This document shows positions 24,109-33,080 of a stretch of 64,000 bases of DNA, one piece after another. The DNA comes from Arthrobacter stackebrandtii. Lineage in GTDB: Bacteria; Actinomycetota; Actinomycetes; Actinomycetales; Micrococcaceae. The notes under the pieces are model-generated. The model was not told where the DNA came from. It saw only the letters and a list, made by a program, of their open reading frames with translations, and made no database searches. A program made the position numbers and the translations under genes. The number at the start of each line of letters is the position of its first letter. Within the stretch, counting starts at the first letter, position 1. Location of the stretch: positions 1,550,001-1,614,000 of the forward strand of contig NZ_JAGIOI010000001.1 of assembly GCF_017876675.1 (NCBI RefSeq). The letters are read 5' to 3'.

Positions 24109-25670
24109 GAGCGCACCGCCTTGATGCGATCCGCCGGGACGTCGATACCCAACATCTCAACGGCAGCGCAGGCCGGGGTGCCCAGGTCCAGCCGGGCGCC
24201 GCCCAGGGCGGCGCTGAAGGCGGCGTCATGCGTCACGGAGACCACGGCCGTCCCGGCATCCAGCAGCTCCGTCAGCAGCGACGCCAGTTCAGCCCAGGTA
24301 TTGGCGTCCTGCCCAAAGGTGGGCTCGTCCAGCACCAGCACCTGCGGGCTCGCCGCCAGCACGGTGGCCACCGACAGCCTTCGCTTCTCCCCGCCCGAAA
24401 GCGTAAACGGGTTGGCCTCGGCCAGGTGTTCCAGGCGCAGGCGTGCCAGCAGCCCGTCCACCTGTTCCTCGCCGCGCCCCAGGATCCGGGGCCCAAACAG
24501 GAGTTCGTCCCGGACGGTGCCCGCCACAAATTGGTGTTCAGGTTCCTGGAAAACGGTGCCGATCCGGCTGATGAGCTGCTTGCCGCGCCACTTCAGCGGA
24601 TCTGCGCCGGCCCCGCGCGCCAGTTCCGGCAGCGCCGAGAGCCGCCCGCCGGCAGGGGCCAGCAGCCCCGCCAGGGTCAGGGCCAGGGTGGATTTCCCGG
24701 CGCCGTTGGGCCCGGTGACGCTCAGCGCCTGCCCGGCAACCACCTGAACCTGGGGCACGACGGCGGCCGGAACCACCGGGCGCCGCTTCCGTCCCCTGGT
24801 GCGGGAGACCGCGAGGGCCTGCGCTTCCAGCAGCAGGTGCGCACCGGCGTCGGGTGTGGCAGTGCGGGGGCGCACCGCCGGGACGAACCCGGGGACCCAG
24901 ATGCCGGCGCCGGCCAGCAGTTCCCTGCTCTGCGCGAGGACGGTGGCGGGAGGGCCGTCGAACAGCACGCCGCCGGGTTGGCCGAGGCCGGCTGGGGCGA
25001 GCACGATGATGCGGTCCACCACGTCGAGCCAAACCGAGACGCGGTGCTCCACGACAACCAGGGTTGCCCCGGTGTCGTCGAGGCTGCGGCGGACGGCGTC
25101 GCGGACTTCCACGACGCCGGCCGGGTCAAGGTTGGCGGTGGGCTCGTCGAGCAGGAGCAGCCCGGGGCGCATGGCCAGCATGCCGGCGAGGCCCAGACGT
25201 TGCTTTTGCCCTCCGGACAGGGCGGAGCTGGGGTGATCCAGGGGCAGGGTAAGGCCCACGGATTCCAGCGCTTCAGGGACGCGGCGCCAGATTTCCTCCC
25301 GCGGGACGGCGAGGTTTTCGGCGCCAAAGGCAACGTCGTCGCCAATGCGCGAGAGGACCACCTGGGCGTCCGGGTCCTGCTGCATGAGACCGGCACGGCC
25401 GCGTGATTCGGAAACCGGCCGGCCGTCGATGAGCAGTTCACCGGTCTCGTTGGCGTCCTCGTCCTGGCCCAGAACGCCGGCCAGGGCGTGGAGCAGGGTG
25501 GACTTGCCGGCGCCGGAGGGGCCCAGAAGCAGGACCCGCTCCCCCGGTTCAATGGCCAAATCAAGGCCCTGGACGGCGTGGGCGCTGCGGCCGGAGTGCT
25601 GCCATCCCCAGCCCCTGGCCGTGATGCGGGCCGGCGCCGCACCTGCCTTGGGGAGTGGGGCGCTTGCCAC
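24105..25670 (-). CDS. ykoD: ECF transporter ATPase with two fused ABC cassettes (YkoD-like)
   Basis: 521 aa. Cassette 1: Walker A LGPSGAGKST, signature LSGGQKQR, Walker B LLLLDEPTANLD. Cassette 2: TGPNGAGKST, LSGGEKRR, VLVLDEPTFGQD. Both look catalytically complete. Fusion of the two EcfA-type ATPases is characteristic of YkoD. The GTG at 25670 is chosen since it lies 2 nt after the S-component stop; the frame stays open far upstream but only across that gene. Drives thiamine-precursor uptake with EcfT (overlap 4 bp) and the S component. Confidence 0.92.
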   Translation of the reverse strand: MASAPLPKAGAAPARITARGWGWQHSGRSAHAVQGLDLAIEPGERVLLLGPSGAGKSTLLHALAGVLGQDEDANETGELLIDGRPVSESRGRAGLMQQDPDAQVVLSRIGDDVAFGAENLAVPREEIWRRVPEALESVGLTLPLDHPSSALSGGQKQRLGLAGMLAMRPGLLLLDEPTANLDPAGVVEVRDAVRRSLDDTGATLVVVEHRVSVWLDVVDRIIVLAPAGLGQPGGVLFDGPPATVLAQSRELLAGAGIWVPGFVPAVRPRTATPDAGAHLLLEAQALAVSRTRGRKRRPVVPAAVVPQVQVVAGQALSVTGPNGAGKSTLALTLAGLLAPAGGRLSALPELARGAGADPLKWRGKQLISRIGTVFQEPEHQFVAGTVRDELLFGPRILGRGEEQVDGLLARLRLEHLAEANPFTLSGGEKRRLSVATVLAASPQVLVLDEPTFGQDANTWAELASLLTELLDAGTAVVSVTHDAAFSAALGGARLDLGTPACAAVEMLGIDVPADRIKAVRS

Positions 25671-25672
25671 GT

Positions 25673-26308
25673 TTACACCACCCGTTCGGTGGCGGCGTTC
25701 CGCGAGGGCAGGTTGGCCAGGGCCCCCGTGCGGGCGAGCCCGCGCACCGCCAGCCAGGAGACGAGCCCGGCAATGACGGCCCCGGAAACCATGGCCAGGA
25801 CGATGTAGACGAGCTTCCACTCCAGGGCCCAGGCGATGTTCCACACCAGTGAGTCGTTGATGCCCAGCGCCAGCCCCGCCAGTGCGCCGGCCAGCAGCGC
25901 AACGGGCAGGTTGAACTTGCGGTAGCGGAAGATCGCGAAGCCCAGTTCCGCGCCGAGGCCCTGGATGAGGCCGGACAGCAGCACGGTGAAGCCGAAGTGG
26001 GTGCCCAGCAGGCCCTCCACGGTGGCGGCGATCAACTCGCAGTACAGTGCCGCGCCGGGTTTGCGGATGACGAGTCCGCCAAGGACGCCGGCAATCAGCC
26101 AGCCTCCGCCGTACAGTGCCCCGATCGGCGGGAAGGCGACGGTGAAGGCGCTGACCACGCCGTAGCCGGCGGACCAGAGCCAGAAGATGACGCCGACGGC
26201 GACGCCGAGGACGGACACCACAACGATGTCCACGACGCGCCAGTTGCTGGGGCGCTTGGGTGTGTTGGTGCTTGGTTGGGCGGTGGCGCCCGAAAATGGC
26301 TTGCTCAT
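25673..26308 (-). CDS. ykoE: ECF transporter S component, YkoE type (thiamine precursor)
   Basis: 211 aa, about six helices (DIVVVSVLGVAVGVIFWLWS, AFPPIGALYGGGWLIAGVLGG, then GTHFGFTVLLSGLIQGLGAE). The pattern and gene order match YkoE, the substrate-binding subunit of the ECF transporter for hydroxymethylpyrimidine. First gene behind a TPP riboswitch, which supports the substrate. A ykoF homologue (HMP-binding protein in Bacillus) is absent here. Confidence 0.9.
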   Translation of the reverse strand: MSKPFSGATAQPSTNTPKRPSNWRVVDIVVVSVLGVAVGVIFWLWSAGYGVVSAFTVAFPPIGALYGGGWLIAGVLGGLVIRKPGAALYCELIAATVEGLLGTHFGFTVLLSGLIQGLGAELGFAIFRYRKFNLPVALLAGALAGLALGINDSLVWNIAWALEWKLVYIVLAMVSGAVIAGLVSWLAVRGLARTGALANLPSRNAATERVV

Positions 26309-26368
26309 GTTTCCTCCTTTGCAGGAGGGGCGGCTGCCTGCGGTATTTCCGCGCAGCCGAAGAGAACT

Positions 26369-26466
26369 CGACTCCCTTCGCCGGTACTAGCCGGAGCAGG
26401 TTCGAGGGTCTGCGGCGAACCGCACTCTCAGCGCCACTTCCCAATAACGGGTGGACGCTCCCCTGT
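26369..26466 (-). ncRNA. TPP riboswitch (THI element)
   Basis: On the minus strand: GGGAGCGTCC, GGGAAGTGGCGCTGAGAGTG with the CTGAGA pyrimidine-sensing loop, then ACCCTCGAACCTG, CTCCGGCTAGTACCGGCG and closing AAGGGAGT. All conserved blocks of the thiamine pyrophosphate aptamer are in order. It lies 60 nt upstream of ykoE, so TPP should repress the transporter operon. Confidence 0.95.
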
Positions 26467-26550
26467 CGTGTTTGAATTGCGGCTTCAGTTTACCCCCGGG
26501 CCCTGCACGCGGCCAATGCGCGGCGGCGCACCGTGCATTGCGGACCAAAA

Positions 26551-26593
26551 GGCGGGGCCCGCACCGAATGCTGCATTCGGTGCGGGCCCCGCC
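26551..26593 (-). terminator. Rho-independent terminator after the GH84 gene
   Basis: Perfect 20-bp stem (26551-26570 with 26574-26593) and 3-nt loop CTG. On the minus strand it is followed by TTTTGG, so it fits termination of the GH84 transcript, whose stop lies 48 bp before it. Confidence 0.8.
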
Positions 26594-26640
26594 GTTCAGG
26601 CCGGCCGGCGTGGCGGGCGGATGCCTGCCACACCGGGGAA

Positions 26641-29496
26641 TTACCCCTTCTTGCCGCCCCCGTTGGAGAGGCTGTTGCCCTGGGTGCCGCCCGGCTTCGT
26701 GATGTACGGGCCACTGCCCACGGGTCCTGTCGCGCGCAGCCCCAGTTCGTAGACAACCGGGAGCCCGTCGGCGCCGGGTGTGAACAGGATGCGCACCCCG
26801 GAAACGGGCTTGCGGCTGTGGGCCGGGGTGTTGGCATTGGCGTTCGGCTTCAGGGTTGCCTCCTGGAAGCTGGCAGCCGGGTCCAGGGCACCCCAGGTGA
26901 CCCATTCGCCGTCGACCAGCAGCTGCAGGTCCCCCGCCACATGGCCCACGATGGCCACAGATTCCATGTGCACCGGCTCGTCCAGCAGGTACGTCATGTG
27001 CGAACCCTCAACAGGGGATTCGGCGGCTTCAAAGGCGGTGGCGATGCTGGCGTCGAAGGCGTTCTCGACGCCGGTGCCGTTGGCGCCGGGCACGTTGGTG
27101 CCCAGCTTGGTGGCGGCCGAGAATGCCTGGAACTCGCGGATCTTGATCCACTGGCCGCCCGGGTTTGTTGCGGCGGCGGACAGGCGGAAGTAGCGGGCGT
27201 TGACGGGCGTGTCGAAGCTCTGCTCGATGCGCGGCTTGCTGTCAAAGGTGCCGGCTGCGGTCCAGGTGGCCCCGTCCTGCGAGTACTCAACGCGGGCGTG
27301 GTAGATCATGTCGCCCGCACTGGAGTCGGAGTCGGCCTGCTGGATGAGTACCTTGCCCACCTCCTGCACGGATCCGAGGTCAAGGGTGACGCTGGAGCCC
27401 ACGGACGGTGCCGCGTTGGACCACCAGAAGCTCTTGGGGTCCCCGTCAACCATGCGCGACGGCGTGTAGCTCTGGTAGGTGCCCAAGGTGCTGGAGGCGG
27501 TGCCCGGGTAATTCTCCGATGCCTTCACGGGCGTCAGGTTCAGCCAGGCATCGTAACGCTTGGCGGCCTCCGTGGTGAAGGTTTCAAAGAGGCCGTCGCC
27601 GACGGAGGGGATTATGACATTGGGTGTGATGCCAATGTTGTTCGGCCCCACGTCGGGGACGGTGGGCCGCTTGGCCAGGGCCATCTCGGCGCCCGCGGCA
27701 AGGGCGGCATCGGTGGCCGCCACGCCGTCGCCGGATTTGGTGGCTTCCAGCATCGTGACCTGCTCATCCATGGCCGCGGCCCAGTTGGCGGCGGCGTCGA
27801 TCCACGGCTCGGAATCCGTGTAGAAGCCGGTCATGGCCATGGTTGAGAGGACTTCCGGGCCTGTCTTGATGACGGCCAGGCGGTCCTTCAACGGCTGCAT
27901 CCCGGCCGTGTCGCCGGCGTCATAGGCCGCCCAGAAGGCGGCGATGTCGGCTGTCAGCGCGGGTGCCGTCTGGGAGCTGGGGCGGTAGGGCTTCCAGCTC
28001 TGGTTCAGGTCAACGAAGGTCTCCAGCGAGGCCCGGACTGCGGGGTCTGTTCCGGCGAGTTCGGAGATGATCGAGGACTGGGTGGTGGCGGGGCTGTAGG
28101 CCGGGCCGTTCCACGCGTAGTCGCCAAACCCGGCCAGCGCGATCATCGAGGAGTAGGGCTCAATCATAGGGTTGGAGGTGATGCCGTCAATGTGCTTGTA
28201 GAGGTTGGGGTCGCGGCCTTCCACGGGGTTCAGGAACAGGCGCCCGCGCTGGCCGTCGTTGACCGGCAGGTTGTCCCAGATGTAGAAGTGTTCGGCGTTG
28301 TAGGTGTCCACGGCACGTGTGACGGAGGCTTCCGTGATCTGGTCGGAGAAGACGCCCTCGCCGGTCCACTGGATGCGGATTGAGTCGTCCGTGGAGAGGC
28401 CGAACTGGTCCTTGTAGGCGTCGGGTCCTGAGCCGGCGTAGTTGGTGGGGACGGTCTGCAGCGGCTCCAGGCCGTGGACGTTGACGTAGTCGTTGACCAA
28501 ACGGTTCAGGTAGAACGCCTGCCCCTGGGCCAGGCTGCGGAATCCGGGGAGCGTGAACTTGGCCCGGTCGGCGGCACAGTTGAGCCGCGGGTTGATGTCG
28601 TCCAGGGCGATGTAGAAGCTGCGCACGCCGATGCTGCGCAGCTGCTCGAACTTGGCCGTGGTGGCGTTGAAGTCGTTGGTGTCGGAGTAGCAGACGTCGT
28701 TCCCCGGGGACAGGGCAAACGTGAAGTTGACGTGGTTGGCGCTGGCCGTGTCCACGAGTTCCTTCAGCTTGGCCAGTTCCGCGGCGGGGTACAGTTCACG
28801 CCACTTGGCGCGCAGGTAGTTGTCGTCCTTGGGCGTGTAGATGTACGTGTTCATCTTGTGCTTGCCGTAGAACTCAAACTGGTCCAGGCGGGCCTGGTGC
28901 GACCACGGGATCCCGTAGAAGCCTTCGATGCCGCCTCGGATGGACATGAGCGGCCAGTCCCTGACGGTCATGGCCGGGGCTTCGCCGCCGGACACCACCT
29001 GGCCCAGGCTCTCCACGGCATAGAAGGTTCCCGTGGCGTCCCTGCCGTTGAGGACCAGGACGGGCTTGCCGGAGATATTGCCGGTGGCAATGACATAGCC
29101 GTCTGCGGCCAGCCCGTCGGCACTTGTGGACCCAAGGGTTGCCAGTGCTGCGGGCAGGGCCGCGTTGTCCGCCGTGGTTCCGAGGAACACCGTGGCGCCG
29201 TCGGCATTGGCCGCATCCACAAATTCCACTGTTCCGCCGGCGGCGGCGATGACCTCGGCAAGACGGTCCTTCGCCGGGGCGTCGGTGCCGGACCCCACCG
29301 CCACCTTCACCGTTCCCGTCAGTGGAACCGCGACGCCGGAGCTGCCGGCTTCCTGCGGCGGCGGCAGGATTTCCGCCGGCGTGGCGGCGGCCTCGGCCGA
29401 CGGCAAGGCTGCCGTGGACAGGGCCGCCATGCCTCCCCCTGCGATGATGGCCAGGGCCAGGGCCCCGCTGGCTACGTTCTTGAGCGCGCTTTTCAC
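26641..29496 (-). CDS. Secreted GH84 beta-N-acetylglucosaminidase (NagJ/hyaluronidase-like) with C-terminal F5/8 C domain
   Basis: 951 aa, exported. Signal peptide residues 1-37. An N-terminal GH20-like domain 2 (about 55-178) is followed by the GH84 barrel: SIRGGIEGFYGIPWSHQAR at 185-203, FALSPGNDVCY at 260-270 and YIALDDINPR with the catalytic Asp pair at 299-300. A discoidin-type carbohydrate-binding domain (YTPSRMVDGDPKSFWWS onward, about 665-790) and a second beta-rich domain end the protein; no LPXTG or anchor is visible, so release is likely. Removes terminal GlcNAc from glycans by substrate-assisted catalysis. The GTG start has AGGGGA 8 nt upstream. Monocistronic. Confidence 0.93.
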   Translation of the reverse strand: MKSALKNVASGALALAIIAGGGMAALSTAALPSAEAAATPAEILPPPQEAGSSGVAVPLTGTVKVAVGSGTDAPAKDRLAEVIAAAGGTVEFVDAANADGATVFLGTTADNAALPAALATLGSTSADGLAADGYVIATGNISGKPVLVLNGRDATGTFYAVESLGQVVSGGEAPAMTVRDWPLMSIRGGIEGFYGIPWSHQARLDQFEFYGKHKMNTYIYTPKDDNYLRAKWRELYPAAELAKLKELVDTASANHVNFTFALSPGNDVCYSDTNDFNATTAKFEQLRSIGVRSFYIALDDINPRLNCAADRAKFTLPGFRSLAQGQAFYLNRLVNDYVNVHGLEPLQTVPTNYAGSGPDAYKDQFGLSTDDSIRIQWTGEGVFSDQITEASVTRAVDTYNAEHFYIWDNLPVNDGQRGRLFLNPVEGRDPNLYKHIDGITSNPMIEPYSSMIALAGFGDYAWNGPAYSPATTQSSIISELAGTDPAVRASLETFVDLNQSWKPYRPSSQTAPALTADIAAFWAAYDAGDTAGMQPLKDRLAVIKTGPEVLSTMAMTGFYTDSEPWIDAAANWAAAMDEQVTMLEATKSGDGVAATDAALAAGAEMALAKRPTVPDVGPNNIGITPNVIIPSVGDGLFETFTTEAAKRYDAWLNLTPVKASENYPGTASSTLGTYQSYTPSRMVDGDPKSFWWSNAAPSVGSSVTLDLGSVQEVGKVLIQQADSDSSAGDMIYHARVEYSQDGATWTAAGTFDSKPRIEQSFDTPVNARYFRLSAAATNPGGQWIKIREFQAFSAATKLGTNVPGANGTGVENAFDASIATAFEAAESPVEGSHMTYLLDEPVHMESVAIVGHVAGDLQLLVDGEWVTWGALDPAASFQEATLKPNANANTPAHSRKPVSGVRILFTPGADGLPVVYELGLRATGPVGSGPYITKPGGTQGNSLSNGGGKKG

Positions 29497-29529
29497 ACAA
29501 AATCCCCTCTTGTGGCTGCATACCTCCGG

Positions 29530-29542
29530 AACACCGCGTGTT
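29530..29542. promoter_or_regulatory. Candidate operator before the GH84 gene
   Basis: AACAC-CGC-GTGTT, a 13-bp palindrome 34 bp upstream of the GH84 start. A position suitable for a repressor site, but the regulator is unknown. Nothing else is evident in the 29497-29820 gap between the divergent genes. Confidence 0.35.
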
Positions 29543-29820
29543 ATGGATCACAGGCGCGGCTGCTGCAACAGTAGCCACGTGCGCCAATGGCCGTCAATGG
29601 CCCAAACGGCTAGTCACAGCCGCCGTCCGGCCAACACTTTTTCCGCCGCAGGCGGCCCGGGGCTGTGACTGGGACCCGCACGGCCCGGGCATGCGCTCCC
29701 GGTCCGGCAGGGCGCGCGGCGGCCGTCTTGTCACGGTCGCCACACTGGGGGGCGCCAGGCGTTAGGCTAACCATAGGGACTTGCCTGCAACAGCCAGGCC
29801 ACATAATTCAGGAGTCACAC

Positions 29821-30081
29821 ATGAACATCGTCTTCAAGCTGCTCGGCACCGGAGTTAGCCTGGGTGCCGGATTCGTCGCCAGCAAGCTGGTGGACACCGT
29901 CTGGGAAAAGACCACCGGCAACAAGCCGCCCAAGGACGGCGCCGACCTGGGCAACAGCCTGCGTTCGGCACTCACGTTCGCACTCGTGTCCTCAGCCGTG
30001 GCGGCTGTGATCCAGGTTGTTGCCGGGCGCACCACGCAGAAGGCCATTGCCCGCTTCAACGCGCATCCCACAGAAGTTTAG
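29821..30081 (+). CDS. DUF4235 domain membrane protein
   Basis: 86 aa. Two hydrophobic segments (LLGTGVSLGAGFVASKLVD and ALTFALVSSAVAAVIQVVAG) flank a basic loop KTTGNKPPKDGADLG; this matches the small actinobacterial DUF4235 family, of unknown function. The ATG at 29821 follows AGGAG 8 nt upstream. The frame is open upstream to 29665 but shows no domain there. Monocistronic, ending at a terminator shared with the Mrp operon. Confidence 0.85.
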   Translation: MNIVFKLLGTGVSLGAGFVASKLVDTVWEKTTGNKPPKDGADLGNSLRSALTFALVSSAVAAVIQVVAGRTTQKAIARFNAHPTEV

Positions 30082-30111
30082 GTAATCCGCCGCAACCCCC
30101 AAGCATGCACA

Positions 30112-30144
30112 CATGACCCCCCAAGGGCGCGCCTTGGGGGTCAT
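30112..30144. terminator. Bidirectional terminator between DUF4235 gene and mrp operon
   Basis: ATGACCCCC(C)AAGG pairs with CCTTGGGGGTCAT around GCGCG, one bulged C. It lies between the 3' ends of convergent genes. Confidence 0.6.
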
Positions 30145-30167
30145 CTGCATGCTGTGGGGAAAGGCAG

Positions 30168-30533
30168 TCAGCTCCCGGGTGCGTCGTCCTCGACGGCGGC
30201 CGCGACCACCTGGTCGAGCTCGTCGACGCTCAGCATTTCCGGACGGCGGTGCTTCGTCCTGTAGCCGGCACGGCCCACCATGTGCGCCGAGACCGGAACC
30301 GTCAGGAGCTGGAACAGCCAGGCCACCAGGAGGATGGGCAGCAGGGCCCACGACCTCATCTGCAGGCCGAGCGCCGTCAGCATCAACAGCAAGCCCAGCA
30401 CCTGCGGCTTGGTGGCGGCGTGCATGCGGCTCATCAGGTCCGGGAAGCGGAGCAGGCCGATGGCGGCGGCAAGGCTCATCAGCGCACCGCCCACGAGGGC
30501 GATGGCCGTCAGGACATCAATGAGGGTGTTCAT
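30168..30533 (-). CDS. mrpG: Na+/H+ antiporter subunit G (MrpG/MnhG)
   Basis: 121 aa with three hydrophobic helices; IGLLRFPDLMSRMHAATKPQVLG is the family signature of MrpG. Last subunit of the multi-subunit Mrp antiporter. The ATG at 30533 overlaps the mrpF stop by 4 bp. An acidic C-terminal tail (VDELDQVVAAAVEDD) extends beyond the core. Confidence 0.95.
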   Translation of the reverse strand: MNTLIDVLTAIALVGGALMSLAAAIGLLRFPDLMSRMHAATKPQVLGLLLMLTALGLQMRSWALLPILLVAWLFQLLTVPVSAHMVGRAGYRTKHRRPEMLSVDELDQVVAAAVEDDAPGS

Positions 30534-30805
30534 CCGTCCTCCTTCTTGTGGGCCACGAAACGGGCCACCGTCACCGAGCCGATGAATCCAATCACGGACA
30601 GCACCACGAGCAGCGCCAGGTTGTCCAGGTTCCTGTCGACAGCCATTTCCGTGGCCAGGGCCGCACCGAAGATGGCCAGCAGCACGTCGGCGGCGATGAC
30701 CCGGTCCAGCAGGGACGGTCCCTTGGCTATGCGGTAGATGGTGCCCGCCGCGGCCAGGGTCAGCAGCACGGCCACCACCAGGACCACAATGTTCATGGCG
30801 CTCAT
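30530..30805 (-). CDS. mrpF: Na+/H+ antiporter subunit F (MrpF/MnhF)
   Basis: 91 aa, three helices, with the conserved RIAKGPSLLDRVIAADVL stretch of MrpF. Overlaps both neighbours by 4 bp (ATGA-type junctions), so it is translationally coupled in the Mrp operon. MSAM offers a second possible start three codons in. Confidence 0.95.
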   Translation of the reverse strand: MSAMNIVVLVVAVLLTLAAAGTIYRIAKGPSLLDRVIAADVLLAIFGAALATEMAVDRNLDNLALLVVLSVIGFIGSVTVARFVAHKKEDG

Positions 30806-31461
30806 GGCTTCTCCCCCGCGTTGTTGCCTGCCCCGGCGCCCGCTGCACCGGACGATTCACGCGGAACGTACGTCCCTGCGTCGAGCCTGTCGGCATGGCT
30901 GACCATTGGCCCGCCCGCCCGCTCCGCGTTCAGCGCAGCCAGCTCTTCCCGGGTGCCCATGACCTGAATCAGCCTGGCCTCGAAGCCCTGCACGTCCGAC
31001 CTTACCTTGGCGGCGCCGGCCGGGGTCTGGACATTCATGGCGTGCACGTAGAGCGTTGCCCGGCCGCGGTCCACCTCGACCACAAGCGAACCGGGGATGA
31101 GCGAGAGCACGTGGCCGACGGCGGTCATGAGCAGGTCGGAGGGGCTGCGCAACGGCACGGCAACGACGGCGTTGCGAATCCGGGGACCCTTCACGACAGC
31201 CCAATACAGGACCTGGAAGCTGGCGACAGTCACCTGGCCGATGAACCAGAGCATCATGCCCACGGCCCGCAGCGGGTTGAACCGTCCGCTCAGTTCGATG
31301 GGCGGCAGGTAGAAAAGCTGGGAGACGATGATGGCAATGACGGCCCCGAATATCAGGTTGCCGGCGCTGAAGTCCCGCCACAGGGCGCCCCAGACAATGA
31401 CCAGCCAGATGAGCAGTGGCAGCTTCTGCCACAGGCTCCTGGCGCTCTTCGGTGTTCTCAC
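30802..31461 (-). CDS. mrpE: Na+/H+ antiporter subunit E (MrpE/MnhE)
   Basis: 219 aa. Two N-terminal helices (LLIWLVIVWGALW, NLIFGAVIAIIVSQLFY) then the conserved LIPGSLVVEVD and YVHAMNV segments of MrpE; a disordered tail follows. The GTG at 31461 is chosen because it forms a GTGA overlap with the mrpD stop; the frame is open to 31533 only inside mrpD. Membrane subunit of the antiporter. Confidence 0.94.
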   Translation of the reverse strand: MRTPKSARSLWQKLPLLIWLVIVWGALWRDFSAGNLIFGAVIAIIVSQLFYLPPIELSGRFNPLRAVGMMLWFIGQVTVASFQVLYWAVVKGPRIRNAVVAVPLRSPSDLLMTAVGHVLSLIPGSLVVEVDRGRATLYVHAMNVQTPAGAAKVRSDVQGFEARLIQVMGTREELAALNAERAGGPMVSHADRLDAGTYVPRESSGAAGAGAGNNAGEKP

Positions 31462-33080
31462 AGGGCCCCCGATCCAAGCACGGCGGCAATGTAGGGCACG
31501 CGTTCGAGCATGCCGGCCGCGGCCGCATTGCACAGGTCAAACAGCGGGCCGGCAAAAACCGTCATGGCCACGCCCAGCACCACCAGACCCATGGTGGAAT
31601 ACACCATCATTTTCGGCAGGATGGGGATCTCGTTGTCGCCGGAGAAGCGGCCCTCGGTGGCGTCCACATACTTGCTGGTGCGCAGGGCCCGCATGCTCGG
31701 CGCGCCGGAGGCGTCGGGCGCGGTGGCCAGGAGCACGGGGTCCGGATTCTCGGCGTCGGCGGTGCTGCGCCAGAACACGCGGTTCCAGACGCGCGCCATG
31801 ACCAGCAGGGTCAGCAGGCTGGCCACGACGCCGCCAACGACCAGGGCGTAGGCCATGGGCGAGCCGTCCTCGACGCCGGCCTGCAGGAGGCCGAGCTTGC
31901 CGAGGAAGCCGGAGAACGGCGGAATGCCTGCCAGGTTCATGGCGGGAACAAAGTAGAGCACGCCCAGGATCGGCGACAACTTCGCCAGGCCGCCCAGCCG
32001 CCCGATCGAGGAGCTGCCGCCACGGCGTTCAATGAGCCCGGTGACCATGAAGAGGGAGGTCTGGATGGTGATGTGGTGGATGGTGTAGAAGATGGCCGCG
32101 GCCAGTCCGAGCACCGATGAGAGCGCGACGCCGAAGATCATGTACCCGATGTGGCTCACCAGCGTGAAGGAAAGCATTCGCTTGATGTCTGTTTGGGCCA
32201 CGGCGCCCAGGACTCCCACCAGCATGGTCAGCAGGGCCACCACCAGCAGGGGCGTGTTGAAGTCGTCCGACGGGAACAGCAGGGTTTCCGTACGCACAAT
32301 GGCATATACGCCGACCTTGGTCAGCAGGCCGGCAAACACCGCTGTGACCGGCGCCGGGGCTGTTGGGTAGGAGTCGGGGAGCCAGAAGGACAGCGGGAAG
32401 ACGGCTGCCTTGATGCCGAACGCCACGAGCAGCAGCACATGGAGCACGTTCTGGGTTCCGGGGTCCAGCTCGCCGAGCTTGATGGCGAGGTCGGCCATGT
32501 TGACCGTGCCGGTTGCCCCGTAGACCATGGCGATGGCAATCAGGAACAGCACCGATGACACCACACTGACCACGACATAGGTGATGCCGGCGCGGATGCG
32601 CGAACCGGTTCCGCCCAGGGTCATGAGCACGTAGCTGGCGGTCAGCAGGATTTCGAAGCCGACATAGAGGTTGAACAGGTCGCCGGCCAGGAAGGCGTTG
32701 GAGACACCGGCCACCAGGATCAGGTAGGTGGGGTGAAAGACGGAGACGGGCCCGCCCTCTTCACCGTCTGCGGCGCCCTGCCCGGTTGCGTAGGCGAGCA
32801 CGGCCAGGCTCACCGCTGAGGAGACCACCAGCAGCAGCGAGGAGAACTGGTCGGCGACCATGACGATGCCGAACGGCGGCGCCCATCCGCCCAGTGCCAC
32901 GGCGATGGGCCCGGTGTTCCAGACGCTGGCCAGGACGAGCACTTCCAGCCCCAGGGTCAGGGTGATGGTGCCCAGGCTGACACGGCGCTGGGCACGCGGA
33001 TGCTTGATGAGGACGAATGCGAGGGCGGCTCCCAAGAAGGGCAGGACGACTGCTAGCGGTGCCAGGCTGGCGATGTTCAT
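31458..33080 (-). CDS. mrpD: Na+/H+ antiporter subunit D (MrpD/MnhD)
   Basis: 540 aa, about 14 helices, homologous to complex I NuoN/NuoM. Typical segments: VADQFSSLLLVVSSAVSLAVL, FLAGDLFNLYVGFEILLTASYVLM with the conserved membrane Glu, and FPLSFWLPDSYPTAPAPVTAVFAGLLTK with the Lys. Proton/sodium translocating core subunit. Overlaps mrpC and mrpE by 4 bp each. Confidence 0.96.
   Translation of the reverse strand: MNIASLAPLAVVLPFLGAALAFVLIKHPRAQRRVSLGTITLTLGLEVLVLASVWNTGPIAVALGGWAPPFGIVMVADQFSSLLLVVSSAVSLAVLAYATGQGAADGEEGGPVSVFHPTYLILVAGVSNAFLAGDLFNLYVGFEILLTASYVLMTLGGTGSRIRAGITYVVVSVVSSVLFLIAIAMVYGATGTVNMADLAIKLGELDPGTQNVLHVLLLVAFGIKAAVFPLSFWLPDSYPTAPAPVTAVFAGLLTKVGVYAIVRTETLLFPSDDFNTPLLVVALLTMLVGVLGAVAQTDIKRMLSFTLVSHIGYMIFGVALSSVLGLAAAIFYTIHHITIQTSLFMVTGLIERRGGSSSIGRLGGLAKLSPILGVLYFVPAMNLAGIPPFSGFLGKLGLLQAGVEDGSPMAYALVVGGVVASLLTLLVMARVWNRVFWRSTADAENPDPVLLATAPDASGAPSMRALRTSKYVDATEGRFSGDNEIPILPKMMVYSTMGLVVLGVAMTVFAGPLFDLCNAAAAGMLERVPYIAAVLGSGAL

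Noticed and set aside
24105-26444. Reading the double ABC ATPase as a 779-aa protein from 26444
   Set aside because: The first 258 codons lie inside ykoE and the TPP riboswitch in another frame; the GTG at 25670 gives the normal YkoD length.
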